Positions 12,211 to 24,900 of a stretch of DNA of 64,000 bases are shown here, one piece after another; position 1 is the stretch's first letter; every line of letters begins with the position of its first letter. The stretch is from the NCBI RefSeq assembly GCF_003073045.1, contig NC_037599.1, forward strand, positions 5,778,247-5,842,246. The letters are read 5' to 3'. Made by a program: the position numbers and the translations under genes. Under the pieces are notes generated by a model. The model did not search any database, was not told the origin of the DNA, and saw only the letters and a list, made by a program, of their open reading frames with translations. This DNA comes from Pomacea canaliculata. Its lineage: Eukaryota; Mollusca; Gastropoda; Architaenioglossa; Ampullariidae.

Positions 12211-12922
12211 GGTAAATAGTTTGTACAGTAGTAACCAGAGGAAAGCATTTTCTCTTTATGATCGGAATAAGTTCATTAAAAAAATAATTTCTAAAATATG
12301 ATTACAAAATTATTCTTCATTTTAAAGATATAAGCCTTCAAACACCGACATTCTCACATTGTCATTTTGTTTAAAGATTTGTTGCTGAAGAGACAAAGAA
12401 ATGTGGATTTACCCTACTTCTCCTTCTTTTAATTTACTATACTTATACACAAAATAAAAGAACGTGTGAGAGGGAAATTAATTAATCAGATTTTATCAGT
12501 TTGAAAGCGCCTATCATTATTTTTATTTAAAATAGTTCATTGGAGACAACAGAATTCCTGTAGGAATGCTAACTGTATTTTATCCTTGTTTGTGAGAGTT
12601 GTTTCTGCTGGTATTTCGACTTGATTACTCTCTCACCATACAGTTACTACTATTACAATACAAAGTTTTGTGTGTGTGTGTGGAACAGAGCCAGAATGAT
12701 AAGTTGTACTTGAGATAATTCAACCTTTAATTATTTCATAAGCGATTATTTAAAAAAGTTCCCTATTGTAAATAAATTACCCAGAAAATTATTAATAAAT
12801 TGGACCTTTAAATATTGGATAAACTGGATATACACAAAACATGACTTGGTTCTAGTATTGCAGCAGGAGTTGTACGCCCATGCAATCTCGCGCCCGTAAC
12901 CAAAAGTTCCCGAGAAACATAC

Positions 12923-13346
12923 TGTAAGTGCATCATGATTACATATCTCTCCAGGTTCTTCCCGAACACCATCTGAAACATGTGAAGAATGTGAGTATAG
13001 CTCACTGTGCATGTCCATAGTTACTGACCCAGTAGGAAATACCACCAACCAACCATATAATCAGTCCTGACGGAGTTGAAAATCATGCTACAATACAAAG
13101 GATTGTATATTTTTATGGCCCACAACAACTCTCTTGCTTCACTTTGTTAATATGCGTTTCAAGAATTCGGCAACTCAGTAAGGACTCATGCTTTTTGCAG
13201 TGTCACCTGAGTATATGTCAACTTGTTTTTACACACTAGTGTATATTACTTACCTGAATACAGGATAAGAACAGTTTGATACTTCGACTGTATGTTTTAC
13301 TGTAGTTGCTGTCCTCCATTATATGGTTCTCGCGACTGACACTCAT
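12923..13346 (-). other. Two joined exon-like ORFs, unknown product
   Basis: The minus-strand ATG at 13344-13346 opens 31 codons (MSVSRENHIMEDSNYSKTYS, then RSIKLFLSCIQ), ending at a perfect CAG/GTAAGT donor at 13252-13254. A second piece, complement(12923..12972), follows an acceptor TTTCAG in the same phase, encodes MVFGKNLERYVIMMHL and ends at a GTATGT donor. The NRF1-like cluster at 14131-14176 lies upstream and could be its promoter. I do not recognise the product and cannot find later exons. Confidence 0.3.
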
Positions 13347-14130
13347 CCCTCCGGCGCCTCGAGCCCAGACAGAACTCAGAGTGTTTGTGAAGCCAGATTA
13401 ACAGCATCATAACATGTAAATGTATCTTTCTTACACCCGACTATGTGGGACAAAAGCATGGTTTTTTATAAGGCTTTAAAGTTGGTTGTTACGGAGTTAG
13501 TGAGCGGCTGACCAGGTTTATGTCCCTCGGAGCCAGCTTCCTGCTTTATCTTCTCCAACCCTGTAGGGAGTCAAGTACCCATTGCCACCTGCTGGGAGGA
13601 CTGGGGCAAGTTTGCTGCGGTACACGGGTATCGAAGCAGTTTGCCTGTCAGTCTGGAACCCAGCGGTCTAACATACTAGCCTATCTGCTATTCACTAATC
13701 AGCATCCAGTGACAAGGCTACAAGTGCTCCCACCCTGCCGACAACATGCTCCTCAGCGCATTTTTAAAACTTGTGAATGCCTGTACAAGAGAACCAAAAG
13801 CCAATAATGACTTAACGATATGACTTTTAAAATAATTAACATAAGTTGAAATTATGTATAAGCAATAATAATAAAAATGATCCAATGAAATGTCAAGTAA
13901 ACAATACCATACAAATATATAAAGTAAAATACAGACACCGCCCTGTTTACCAACATTTGAGTTACGAACTGTCGGACACACGAACAATACAACCAGTTCA
14001 AATTGTGTAGTTAAAATTATTTTTTGCAAAACACCCACAACTCCGAATTTTGAGGTGTGCGCCTTCTTGTGGCTTTGGACCCCCCGCCCGTCGCCAACTC
14101 CTACCCGTCCCCCACAAAAGATCCTCACAG

Positions 14131-14176
14131 TGCGCAGGCGCAGGCGCAGGCTGGCAACAGATACGCATGCGCAGAC
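14131..14176 (+). promoter_or_regulatory. NRF1-like GCGCAGGCGCAGG cluster
   Basis: TGCGCAGGCGCAGGCGCAGG, then ACGCATGCGCAG about 13 bases later, match the tandem TGCGCANGCGC palindrome bound by NRF1-type factors. It sits in a short GC-rich island in otherwise AT-rich DNA, upstream of the minus-strand exon candidates near 13.3 kb. A promoter role is inference. Confidence 0.35.
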
Positions 14177-15912
14177 ATGTCGAGACTATCTTGGTTACAG
14201 TGAGACTCAAGACGAGTCAGCATGTGGTAGCAAAAAAACATTTTTCACAAATAATTCGCTTTACAAACTTCTTTTTTTTGGAACTTTTTTACGGATTTAT
14301 TTGTTTGTGAGGAGGGTGACCTATGTATTCTCTCTTCAGCTCCATATTCTCTCCGATTCATAGGTATGCAAAGGGTTACTGTCTACAAAATATTATGATT
14401 AAATATTATGCTTGCTCTTTGTACTCATTTTGTTGCCATTATACATTAGCACAATTCAGTTGTTTGTGGTATTTTATTTATTAAATGTATTCTATTACCC
14501 TTAATGTCTGACTTGATATCTCTTGATTGTTTATGTCACCGACCCATATATTGTATATAATTTGTCTTGTCCCGTGTGCATGTATTGCAGTGATGTACCT
14601 ATCTCTAACATTTGTCTTTAACATGTGTATATATTACACTATTTGTACATTCCTGTATTTGTCTGTCACCAACCTGTATAACATGATGTTCCTCATGTGA
14701 ATACATTGCATAGTGTGTACATTGTACATTCATATATTATCTTCTTATGTTCATGGTTTTCAGTTCTCTTGAATACAACTTTCTCTCAAGCCTTAATAGA
14801 TAATAGAAAATAGTATTGATTATGTGCAGACATTTAAATAGAACACACTAGAATAAAAGAATTGCTGGCTTGCAGGTAAATTCCAACCATTGTAAGAAAT
14901 TTGGAAAACTCAACATGGATCTTGTTTGTAGTTCGTGGCACTTCAGCATTGAAATGCAATATTGCTAACAAAAATTTCAAGCTACGAGTCTGTACTTTGA
15001 TCTGAAAATACACTCACAAACGATGAACTAAATATTTTTGAAGGTATTTCTCAGAGAGAAACATAAAACTTGAAACTAACAATAGTTAGATTGACTCAAG
15101 TCTACCATCATGTGTAAATAAATGTCAACAAAGGCAGACTTAACCGTTTGTCGCTATCATAAAACACATTTATTAAATACTTTTTTATCTTAATTTGAAT
15201 TATAATTCTTGTAGAACCAGTTTACCATAATTGTTCGAATTGTTATTTTAGTTTTACTTGAACTGAAACAGTTTTTATAAGATAACCAGACTTACTATAC
15301 TTCAACACACAGGTTGAAATCGGGTGTCACCCATTTTTTTAAGTTAAAATGTTTTAAAGCTTTTTAACAAAATAATTACTACTTTGACCACTATATCTTT
15401 TCTATCATCATTTGTAAAGAACTGCAAATATTAGTGCCTGAGTGATTCGATTCTTGGACATTCATCTTTGTAACTATGAGGCACATGAGCCCTCGTTTTG
15501 AATGGATGAAACTTAAAACATGCGCAGTCACGCACGCAAGCCTGGTATTAATCTCCACTACCCTGAAGATTATTGCCAAGTGACGGTTGATAGCTAGTGA
15601 GGTTTTATATTTTATTTTCTCGTGAAAGTTCTTTCACCAGGAAACGAAAACACAAAAGCCCAGATGGTGTGTTCTTTGTTAAAAAAATGGCGCAATCGTC
15701 TTCAGTGAAATGTGAGGCACAGTCCTCCATGAAATTCATAAAATTCATGAAGAATTTTTCCCTACTTAAATTTGAGGCTTATATCTCAAAGACAGGTAAT
15801 ATTTCCAGAATGTCACATTAAAATACACATAAACTCCAGCGAAACAGTCAGCTATTGTGAGTACGGGCACAATCAAGCTGTACATCCAATGGTCTTATTT
15901 ACAGTGTAGACG

Positions 15913-18900
15913 ATGATAAAGAAAAGGAGCTTCCTCATCGCCGTGAGCACTATCGGCATCGTCGTCCTGGTCATCACGATTAACTACAACTGGACCCTGG
16001 ACAGAAGGCGCACCTGGGTCCTGTGGACAACGAATGAACCTCAACTCACTCTGACGAACACAGAGACCAGCATATTTGAACTGATGGACAGGTATAGAAA
16101 GCTTTCGTTGTAGGTGCAAATTGTTTTTATTTTGTTGGTTTGCTTACAGGTGCATGGACTGGGATGTCATTCATAACAACACTTGTACTTTTAGTGATCT
16201 ACTCTATAAACAACATGTATTCTGTAATTACTAACGTACGCCCTGAACTGATTGTGTATTGTGTAATTACTAGGTAGGTAACATGTATTCTGTATTTACT
16301 TATAATTTATTGGAATCATTTAGGGCTGACTCGAATAATGTACCTGAAGCCTTTTTATTATTACACCATTTAGAGCAGGGATGCACAACCTACGGCCCGC
16401 GGGCCATATCCTGCCCGCGACGCGGTGCCATCCGGCCCGCGAAACTTCAGCCCACAGTGCAGGAAATCGGCATGTTAGTAATAAAAGAAGACCGAAAAAA
16501 ACGAAAAAAAGGAAGAAGAAGTATTTATCCCCACGTAGGGGCGTTTCCCAATTTTTTTTTTTTTTTTTTTTTTTTTTGCGATGGACGAATATTTCGATTC
16601 AGTGCTCCGACTTGGTGTCTCTACGATGAGGCCGGACATTCAGAAGTTGGTTTCGGGAAAACAACTTCAAATATCCCACTATTTACTACATAATTAATGG
16701 TAAGTACAACTTGTTTCTAATAAAAACGGTATCTGCTCTATTTTTTTTTTCTTTTTTGTATTTTTGCGGTGAAGTGGCCCGCGACACGGCTGTCCGAAAT
16801 GGATATGGCCCGCAGGCCGAAAAAGGTTGGGCATCACTGCCCTAGACTGGCCTAGAGCAAAGAAACAAATCAGAATTAAGGTGACCGGTAAGTCCAATGC
16901 AGACAACAACCGCGCCACCCTGACCCACACGACCACATACGTTCCATGGAGACAACCCGAGCTCCTCTGAACCCTCAAGTCCCACCATCTGCACGACCCA
17001 CGATCAAGGAGCGCCATGCCAAAGACAACCAGCTTAGTACACCTATAGACCTAGGTGACAGCCTAGCTTTCCTAAAAGTTCTGGTTTTTGTCTAGTTAAT
17101 AAGTACTAAAGCTACTGAGGGCAGGGTTGTTTCCCTTGTTTATGCTCAGAAAAGATAAGTACCGTTTTAATTACGATGTTTCTTCTGTTTTCTTAGCGAC
17201 AACTAATGTAAAAAATATGGTAAAACATTTTTTAAAATATATGTGTAATATTTTTACAAAAAGTCTTACAAAACTTGCAGTTATCTACATTAAAAGCTAT
17301 TTAATTTGCATGCTATTCTGCTCAACCCGAATATCACGGAAAGCCAGACTATACTGTTGTCAACGTTAGTGACATTAGGTTCACAGGTTTGCTGTCAACA
17401 ATTCGTAACTATTTGGATCCATTCCTTCTCGTTGGCTGTTTGAGATCCGATAGTTCCTCCCCCAGAGGACTTCGGAATCAAACTGAACGTCGACCGTCTC
17501 GTTGTCCCCACTTTTCTCACGGGTCACCTGCGACCCACTCCCCAGAAGGGGAAATAACAATTCAATGTCAAATAATAAAACTTGATCATAATAAACATGA
17601 TGTTACTCTTGATGACCATTTGGTCATTGCAGTGTCGTCTGCTCGATCGCTCTCTTTTATCTCTGAACTGCTAGCACACTAGTACGGTTTCACTGTATGC
17701 ATGAACATTATTATATACATTATTACTTTATACATGAACATCTATTATTATTTTGAAACACATGTCCCTGTACAGTACAGTCAAATCTCCCTACTATGCC
17801 ACCTACCGGGACCGAGCAAAAGTGTCATAGTAGCGAGAGTGGCATAATACGGAGGGTTCATAAAAACGGCTTTATTTGCTCAAGTTACCCGTCAGTCCAA
17901 AGTTCTCAAGAATAGTCGGCTGGCGCTAGCTGTCTCCTCTCATTCTCCCCCTCACCTCTTCATCCTCCACCCCTCCCAACCACATCCGCACACCTGCATC
18001 CTGTCGCTATAGTCGACCCCCTCCCGCTCTCCCTCTGTCACGTGACTGTCACCCGGCCAGCGACCACCCCCCATCGCCACCCTCCACCCTCCCTGTGTGC
18101 GTGCTATGTTCCATCCACCTAACTGCGATGTCCCACACTACCATACAGTATAATAATCGAGCACTGCGTTGAATTTCACAACTTGTGCCTTTTAACGATC
18201 ACACAAAAGTAGCATAGTAGCGAGAGTAGGGGTGGCATAGTAAATTTTTTTTTACATTGAATTTATAGTCGGGTCCGAGCAAAAGTGGCATAATACCGAG
18301 AGTGGCATAGTAGCGGGGTGGCATAGTAGAGAGATTTGACTGTATATAGTCTACACTTGTGGCTCTCTGGCTTTTGGCTAAGATCAAAGTGTAGTATCTG
18401 TTCTACGCATTTTCAGTAAGTTTTTGCGATATCGTGGCCTTTAAGGCCGGATACACTTGAGTAGGTGGTAGAGAGGAGTAAACAGATTGAAAATACAGAC
18501 TCCGGGCTTTCTGGCAAGGTATAAAACAGTGGGGTTCTTACAGGGAAACAATACCAAAACACGTTTGAATTTCGTCATTTTCCTGTGGAAATCAGGATCG
18601 CCTGGGGGTACCTCGATTAAAATGTATTTTAAGACAATTTCTAACTTTTAGTTTAACATAGCAGTGTATTTTCCTGTTAGTTCAATAACCAAGGAATCCA
18701 TTTTTAAAGAAAAGTCAAACTGCACAAAATTGACCCTCAACACCTGTCGGGGCCTCTAGATTGTCACCTGCACTCTACAGTGCCTTTCAGACGAGGAATC
18801 TTCTTGAAATTATTTTCAACTCAGCGCTGGTCAGGAACCCTAGGCGGATAAGGCGAGTAGACGAAGAACAATTAACCAAAAGGGAAATAAAAACACAAAG

Positions 18901-21900
18901 AAAACCTGGAGAGAAAAACAAAACCAATCTTTAGATAAGTAGCAAATTCAGGACTACACCACAAGTCGTTCAAGACCTGTTTGCAATAGAAAAACCCGTC
19001 CGCTCCTCTCCCGTCAAGAAAAAAAAAACGAATCACACCACACACATCCAAAACAATACTACACTCTTTCCTTTGTTCTTCCAACAAAACAACCTATCAA
19101 CACCAAACTTAATTAAACACAGATCAGCCGGCCATCCCCGTATGGCGCGTCACGCCTCAGACTGTTGACACTTCCAACCTCCCCCTTTCCAATTTCCTAT
19201 CCCCTTCCTAGCTAAAAAAAAAAATTTAAAGAAAATAACACAGCAGGTTTGTGACATAGTACTAAAATGTCCTTTAGTCGTGGCGGGTGACAGTTGTGCG
19301 CCGGTGAAATGGGAGAACCGAAGAAACGAAGAGTTGACTCTGAGTGCAGAAACTTCCAAGAAAAGTGGACAGATCTTTACTTTTTTATACAACATGATAG
19401 CAAGCCAACGTGTTTGATTTGCAAAGAAAGTGTGGCTGTTTTTAAGGAACACAACATTAAACGGCACTATGAAACAAAGCACAAGAACAAGTATGATGGC
19501 ATCCTTGGTTCGAGCCGCACAGAAATGATTGCTAAGTTACGTCAAGAAATTGGAGGCTTGACGAGAATATTTAGCAAGAAAAGACAAGAAAATGAGGCGG
19601 CGGTAATTGCAAGCTACCGAGTTGCTCACATTTTGAGCAGAGAAGTGAAGCCATTTTCCGACGGTGAATGCGTAAACAAGTGCTTGCTAGCAGTGGTGGA
19701 GGAACTGTGTCCTGAAAAGAAGAATGCAGTTGAAGCCGTCAGCCTTTCTCGCACGACAATTGCACGGCGAGTGGAAGATATGGGGAAACATCTCCAGTCA
19801 AAACTAAGGGACAAAGCAGCACGTTTCGAAATGTTTTCTATTGCTGCTGACGAGTCAACCGACTCATCCGACACCGCTCAACTCTTGGTATTTATTCGCG
19901 GTACAAACAGCGATTTTGAACTTACAGAAGAGTTAGCGGCCATGAGGGGCATGCACGGGAACACCACTGGCGAAGACCTATTCAAAGAAGTTTCAGCCGT
20001 AATAGAGGGTCTTGCTCTTCCTTGGGAAAAATTAGTGGGAGTGACTACCGATGGTGCCAGAAGTATGGTTGGATGCCACAGCGGACTGGCATCAAGGGTT
20101 ATTAGAAAAGTCGTCGAGTCTAATGGAACCGAGCCTCTGCGGCTTCATTGCATTATTCACCAACAAAATCTCTGTGGCAAGGTGTTGAGTCTGGACCATG
20201 TGATGAAGATTGTGGTCAGCACTGTAAACTTCATCGGATCACAGGCGTTGAACCACAGAATTTTTGAATTTTAGACAGAAATAGAATGCGAATATGAAGA
20301 CGTTCTCTTTCACAGTGAAGTCCGCTGGTTAAGCCGAGGAAAAGTACTTAAACGGTTTTTTGATTTGAGACATGAGATTGACATTTTTATGACGGAGAAA
20401 TCAAAGCAAGTGCCTCAGCTGAACGACCCCTCGTGGTTGTGGGATTTGGCGATTTTATGCGATATCACGTGACATCTGAATGAACTCAACACCAAACTAC
20501 AAGGGAAAGACAAGTTGATTTCGCATGTGTATGCGGACATAACAGCGTTCCAAGCGAAATTACTACTCTTCATTCAGCAGGCGGGAAGGATGGAGCTTGT
20601 CCACTTTCCAACGTGTACATCTCTACCTCAGGATCAGCAGCAACATAGGTCTTTCCCCAAAGAAAGAATGATAGAACTTTTGGGGCTCTTGAAGGATAAT
20701 TTCAGTGAAAGATTTAAGGATTTTCATGATTTGAAGGATGAAATACGTCTCTTCGAAAATCCATTTGCGGCAGATGTGTCAAGTGCCCCGACAGACCTGC
20801 AACTGGAACTGATTGACTTGCAAAGCCAGACATCCCTACTTGACAAATTTCGAGCGATGCAGACAATTGCTTTCTACGCCGTGTTGCCTGCAGAAACTTT
20901 TCCAAATCTCCGAAAACAAGCGTTAAGGATGATCACGATGTTTACAAGTACTTATGTGTGTGAACAAACGTTTTCAGTGATGAAACGGGCGAAACCCATC
21001 TTACGTCATCGCCTCGCGGACGAACATTTCGATTCAGTGCTCAGACTTGGTGTTTCTTCGATGCAGCCAGACATTCAGAAGCTGGTTTCGGAAAAGCAGC
21101 TTCAAATATCGCACTAAGTACACCTTTTTCTAATAAAAATGGTATGTTCTATTTTTATTTATTTATTTTTTTTTTTTTAATTTTTGCGGGGAAGCGGCCC
21201 GAGACACGCGTGTCGGAAGGGAATATGGCCCGCAGGCCGAAAAAGGTTGTGCATCACTGATTTAGAGTATCACAGCATTACAGAATACGTATAGACAAAG
21301 CAGGTAAATGGTAAAAGGAGAATGACAACAGTGTCCGCCACCTGCAGGTAAAACAATTTTATCATCTGGTTAAAGTCCATAGAGCTTGCCTTTTATTGTA
21401 GGTATAGATATTTATATTATTATTTGCTATTACTATTTTATAGTATCAGTGTCCCCTGAAGGCAGATGACAACTTTGCTGCTGGCTCTGATATGATTATT
21501 TTGTTTACTTTCGTTGTGTTTACTTTCTTCAGCTGCCTTCAACACAAGGAATCACTCTCGACAGAAGAGTTACTCAAGGCTCGTCAATGCCTGAAGAGGG
21601 CGACAACCGAGATAACTCTGATGAAGCTCAAGCAGCCAAAGACCGATGAAGGTAATCACTAATATTTATTTATCCAGATACAAACAATTTGCTATTAGGA
21701 ACTTTCAGAATACTTTCAGAATATGCTATGCTTGATTTTGGTTGGAAGAAAAAGTCTTCTTAAATGCGAAAGCTATGTCATCATCTGTCGTCGTCGTTGT
21801 TGTTGTTGTTGCTCTTGACTGGTACATCTGGTAATTGCAAGATGAGTTACTAGTCACGAAAAAGACAATAGTGAGCTGTTGTAATTTAGAAAGCTTTGAT

Positions 21901-24900
21901 AACTCCACATATTGCCTACAGACTTCAATCTAACCAAGGCCCTGTACCCTCTGAGTACGGAGCGAGAGACTGCGAGACGGAGAGTAGAATCAACGGCGAG
22001 AGAAGTCTTCTACTTCATCACTGCCAAGATGGACGCACTCAGCCACGGAAACTTTTCTTCGGATGAGTCTGCCAAACAGCTTCTAAACAATACAAAGGAA
22101 GAGCTTAAAGGCTATAAATGGTACTTGTCAGTTAAACGTGCGAACATAGTATGAAAAAATAGTAATTGTTAATTTATGTTTTAAAGGACAAAGTTCAATA
22201 GAAATGTACAGATAGCAGCAAACACGAGTGTCAAAAACACATGCAGAGATAAGAAAAAATAATTATGTATGTGAAAAGGCCAAACAAAAGCATGGTAACC
22301 TGTGCTTTAAATACTAATTGTCTTTCACCAGGTAAGTAAAAGATAGTCTCTGTTTGAAGCAGACATGTATATGTCATGTTCTTTAAGAACAGCGGAGAAG
22401 GTCCTGTTAAATGATTGAACTCTGAAGAGAGCACAGATGGGGGAAACCACAAAGAAAAGGATGCCTAGAAAAGAAGAAGCAAAAGCATCAGAAGAAATTA
22501 TCATCGGAGACTGAAGCCGAGAAAGTGGAACTTAGTGAAAAAAAAGTCCGAAACCTGTGAAAAAAGGAAAGTAAAAATATCTTTAAATAAGCACTTTTAT
22601 TTGAAATGCACTAAAAAGGATAAAATGATGTTTTCCTTTGGTCTCGGTATTTTTTAGTATTTTTTGTTTTTAATTTTTATTACTGAAAATATAATAGCGT
22701 GAGGGAAACTTTTAATCTGATCATCACACTTTTGTAATTTAAGCTATCGGTATTAAAGACTAATCCCGAAACCTAATGGAAAAACATTTTACCCTTTTTG
22801 GGTGTATTTCAAATGAAAGTGTGTGTACAAATGTTTTACTTGAGTTATTTTACTTATGTTAACCTCCGGCTCTAGGGCGCTGCTCAATGGCCTTCACCTA
22901 CTGCGTCACGTGGACGAGGACGAGGAATGGCGAGGGACGATGTCCAGACAACTCGGGCAACTGGTTCAGCGACGTTTGTACGATCTGCAGGTAACAATCC
23001 AATCACAGACTGGATTGGCTTTGTCACTCCCTAGAAGCAAAAATGTTACAACACAAATAGGAAACGTTGACATATGTGGTTGTGATATTTCTAACATGAT
23101 GGACGATTGTAGACTAGGTCAGATTTAACCAAACAGATCACAGGAAAAAAAATTTGGGAAAAAATTTCAACACAGACATAAAAGCAAAAAGTATTCAGAG
23201 CAATCCTTACCCAGAAACAAAAATTAATTTTATCCATAAATTTGTAATTCTTAGTGTTATGTTTTCAAAGTCTGTGTGGGAGTAATAGTTTTCAATCGCA
23301 CAACTGCAGGTCTCCCAATAGTAATCATCTGATGTGAAACATTCAAATGCAGATTGGACACACCTAAAACACACCATGAAGTTCTTCACCAAAGATTTAA
23401 ATTAGATGTATGAATATAAATACATAATGCTAAGCTGTAATTATACTTATTAAAGACATTTGCGATTTTAGCGCTCACTATGATGACAACGGTTCACAAA
23501 CTTACCAAGAAGACTTTTTAAAATACAGTCGAAAAGAAAATAATCATTATTATCAAAATTTCAAAACAAAGATAACTTCAGTGTCTAGAAGAAGCAGGAG
23601 TCCAGAGAAAGGGAGACAACCTGGCATTTATTTACAGTGAAGTGTTATACTTGAAAGTCATCTGTAGAAGAAAGAGAAGCACAGAGACTGGTCATCGCTT
23701 TCAAAAATAATCACACTTGAATAATAGAATCCTTCACACACAACACACAAGATAAAATCCACCACCAAAGACTGAAACAGGGATTTAAATATAAAATATG
23801 CAACTGAAGGATTTACGAAGTACAGTCAGAAGAGCTACAATTTAAAATAATTTACACGAGGATGCTTTGTAATAACAATTAAATGCAAACGCTCCTACAA
23901 CGTGGCAGGATATGTCTTCGTCCTGGACCTGCACTTGAAGATATAATAATTATTCACTTCAGAATCCACACAATTGCACGACAGCAAAACTTGTCGTCTG
24001 CAACTTGGACAGAAAAGATGGCTTCCTGAGCATGTTGCACGAGGCGACGATGTGTCTGTTGACGGCCTACGCCACACACCGGACACTTGTTCTCACAACC
24101 AACGGCTGGAGGTTCACCCCGAGCACCTGGGACACCTTCATGATGCCGCTGTCTACCTGTACAGCTAATGACACTAGAGACAGTGAGTTGCAGTATTTTC
24201 ATTGAAATTTATTTAGCGACACTGGGCTGCAGTGTGTTGTGTCACGTGATCAAGCACGTTGATGTATACCCGGTTTTCTTTGCCCTCGCCAAAGGTCTGG
24301 AAAGATTTTGGAATCAACCTACGCATTTTATGTTGTGAAAATACTTATTCTGCAACATTAATGTCAAAAAAGTGTGTTTAAGAATTGTTTAGATTCCGAG
24401 CTGTGCATATTAACCAACTTTTTTTTGTTTTGTTTTGTTTTTGGCTCCGAGTACTTGTCGTGTAGCTTATAAAAATTTAAAAAGAAAGGAAGAAAGAGAA
24501 ACACTCAAGAATTTTATGTTTAATCACGGAAAGCTATGCTTTTTCGCACCCAGTGGACCCTAAAAATCAAGCAGTGTCTTCTCGCGTCGTTCAACTGAAA
24601 ACTTTGGTAGGAGACTGGAACAATTCACCGGCCAAATTTCGACCTCGCGCCATCCCAGCAGACCTGGCCAAGAGGCTCAGGGCCTTCCACGGTGACCCCC
24701 CGACCTGGTGGGTCGGTCAGCTGGTCAGCTTCCTCCTGCGTCCTCAGCCTCACTTGCAGCAGACGATCAACGCACAAGCGGAGAGAATAGGATTCCAGCG
24801 TCCTATTGTCGGGTGAGCGAAATAAGAGAAAGTTGTAGCTGAGGAATGCTCCTCATCAGACTCCCGCATTCTGTCCTTCCCACAAAGACAGTCACATACG

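Larger units (their letters stand above)
5903..15912. other. Intergenic region between the two FUT8-like copies
   Basis: About 10 kb with no gene I can identify. It contains an imperfect foldback at 7012-7090, a region at 8550-8870 with diverged similarity to the interior of the MITE at 17778-18342, a TGG microsatellite at 10611-10669, an NRF1-like GC-rich cluster at 14131-14176, and several exon-like minus-strand ORFs listed separately. The remainder is AT-rich sequence with short random ORFs. Both FUT8-like copies have their 5' ends facing this region, so any promoters for them should lie here; both have an AG acceptor just before the first ATG, which implies untranslated 5' exons that I could not place. 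Confidence 0.6.
16376..21259 (+). mobile_element. hAT composite unit with 8-bp target duplication
   Basis: The left end (CAGGGATGCACAACCTACGG) and right end (reverse complement CAGTGATGCACAACCTTTTT) form inverted termini. They are flanked by a perfect 8-bp direct repeat ATTTAGAG at 16368-16375 and 21260-21267, the length made by hAT transposases. This unit therefore inserted as a whole, or was resolved into a whole. Inside are a short deletion derivative (16376-16839), about 2.4 kb of unrelated DNA with a pogo-like MITE (17778-18342), and a transposase gene (19309-21117). The left terminus belongs to the short copy and the right terminus to the long copy; the long copy's own left end is missing. 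Confidence 0.8.
16093..21532 (+). other. Intron 1 of the FUT8-like gene, carrying the hAT composite
   Basis: 5.4-kb intron. 16093-16367 and 21268-21532 are unique flanks; nearly everything between is the hAT unit described separately. Without the insertion the intron would be about 550 bp, in line with the short introns 2-8 of this gene. Confidence 0.7.

Noticed and set aside
16283-16693. 136-codon ORF over the short hAT copy
   Set aside because: Crosses the terminal repeat and the T run; its only meaningful part is a relic of the transposase C-terminus.
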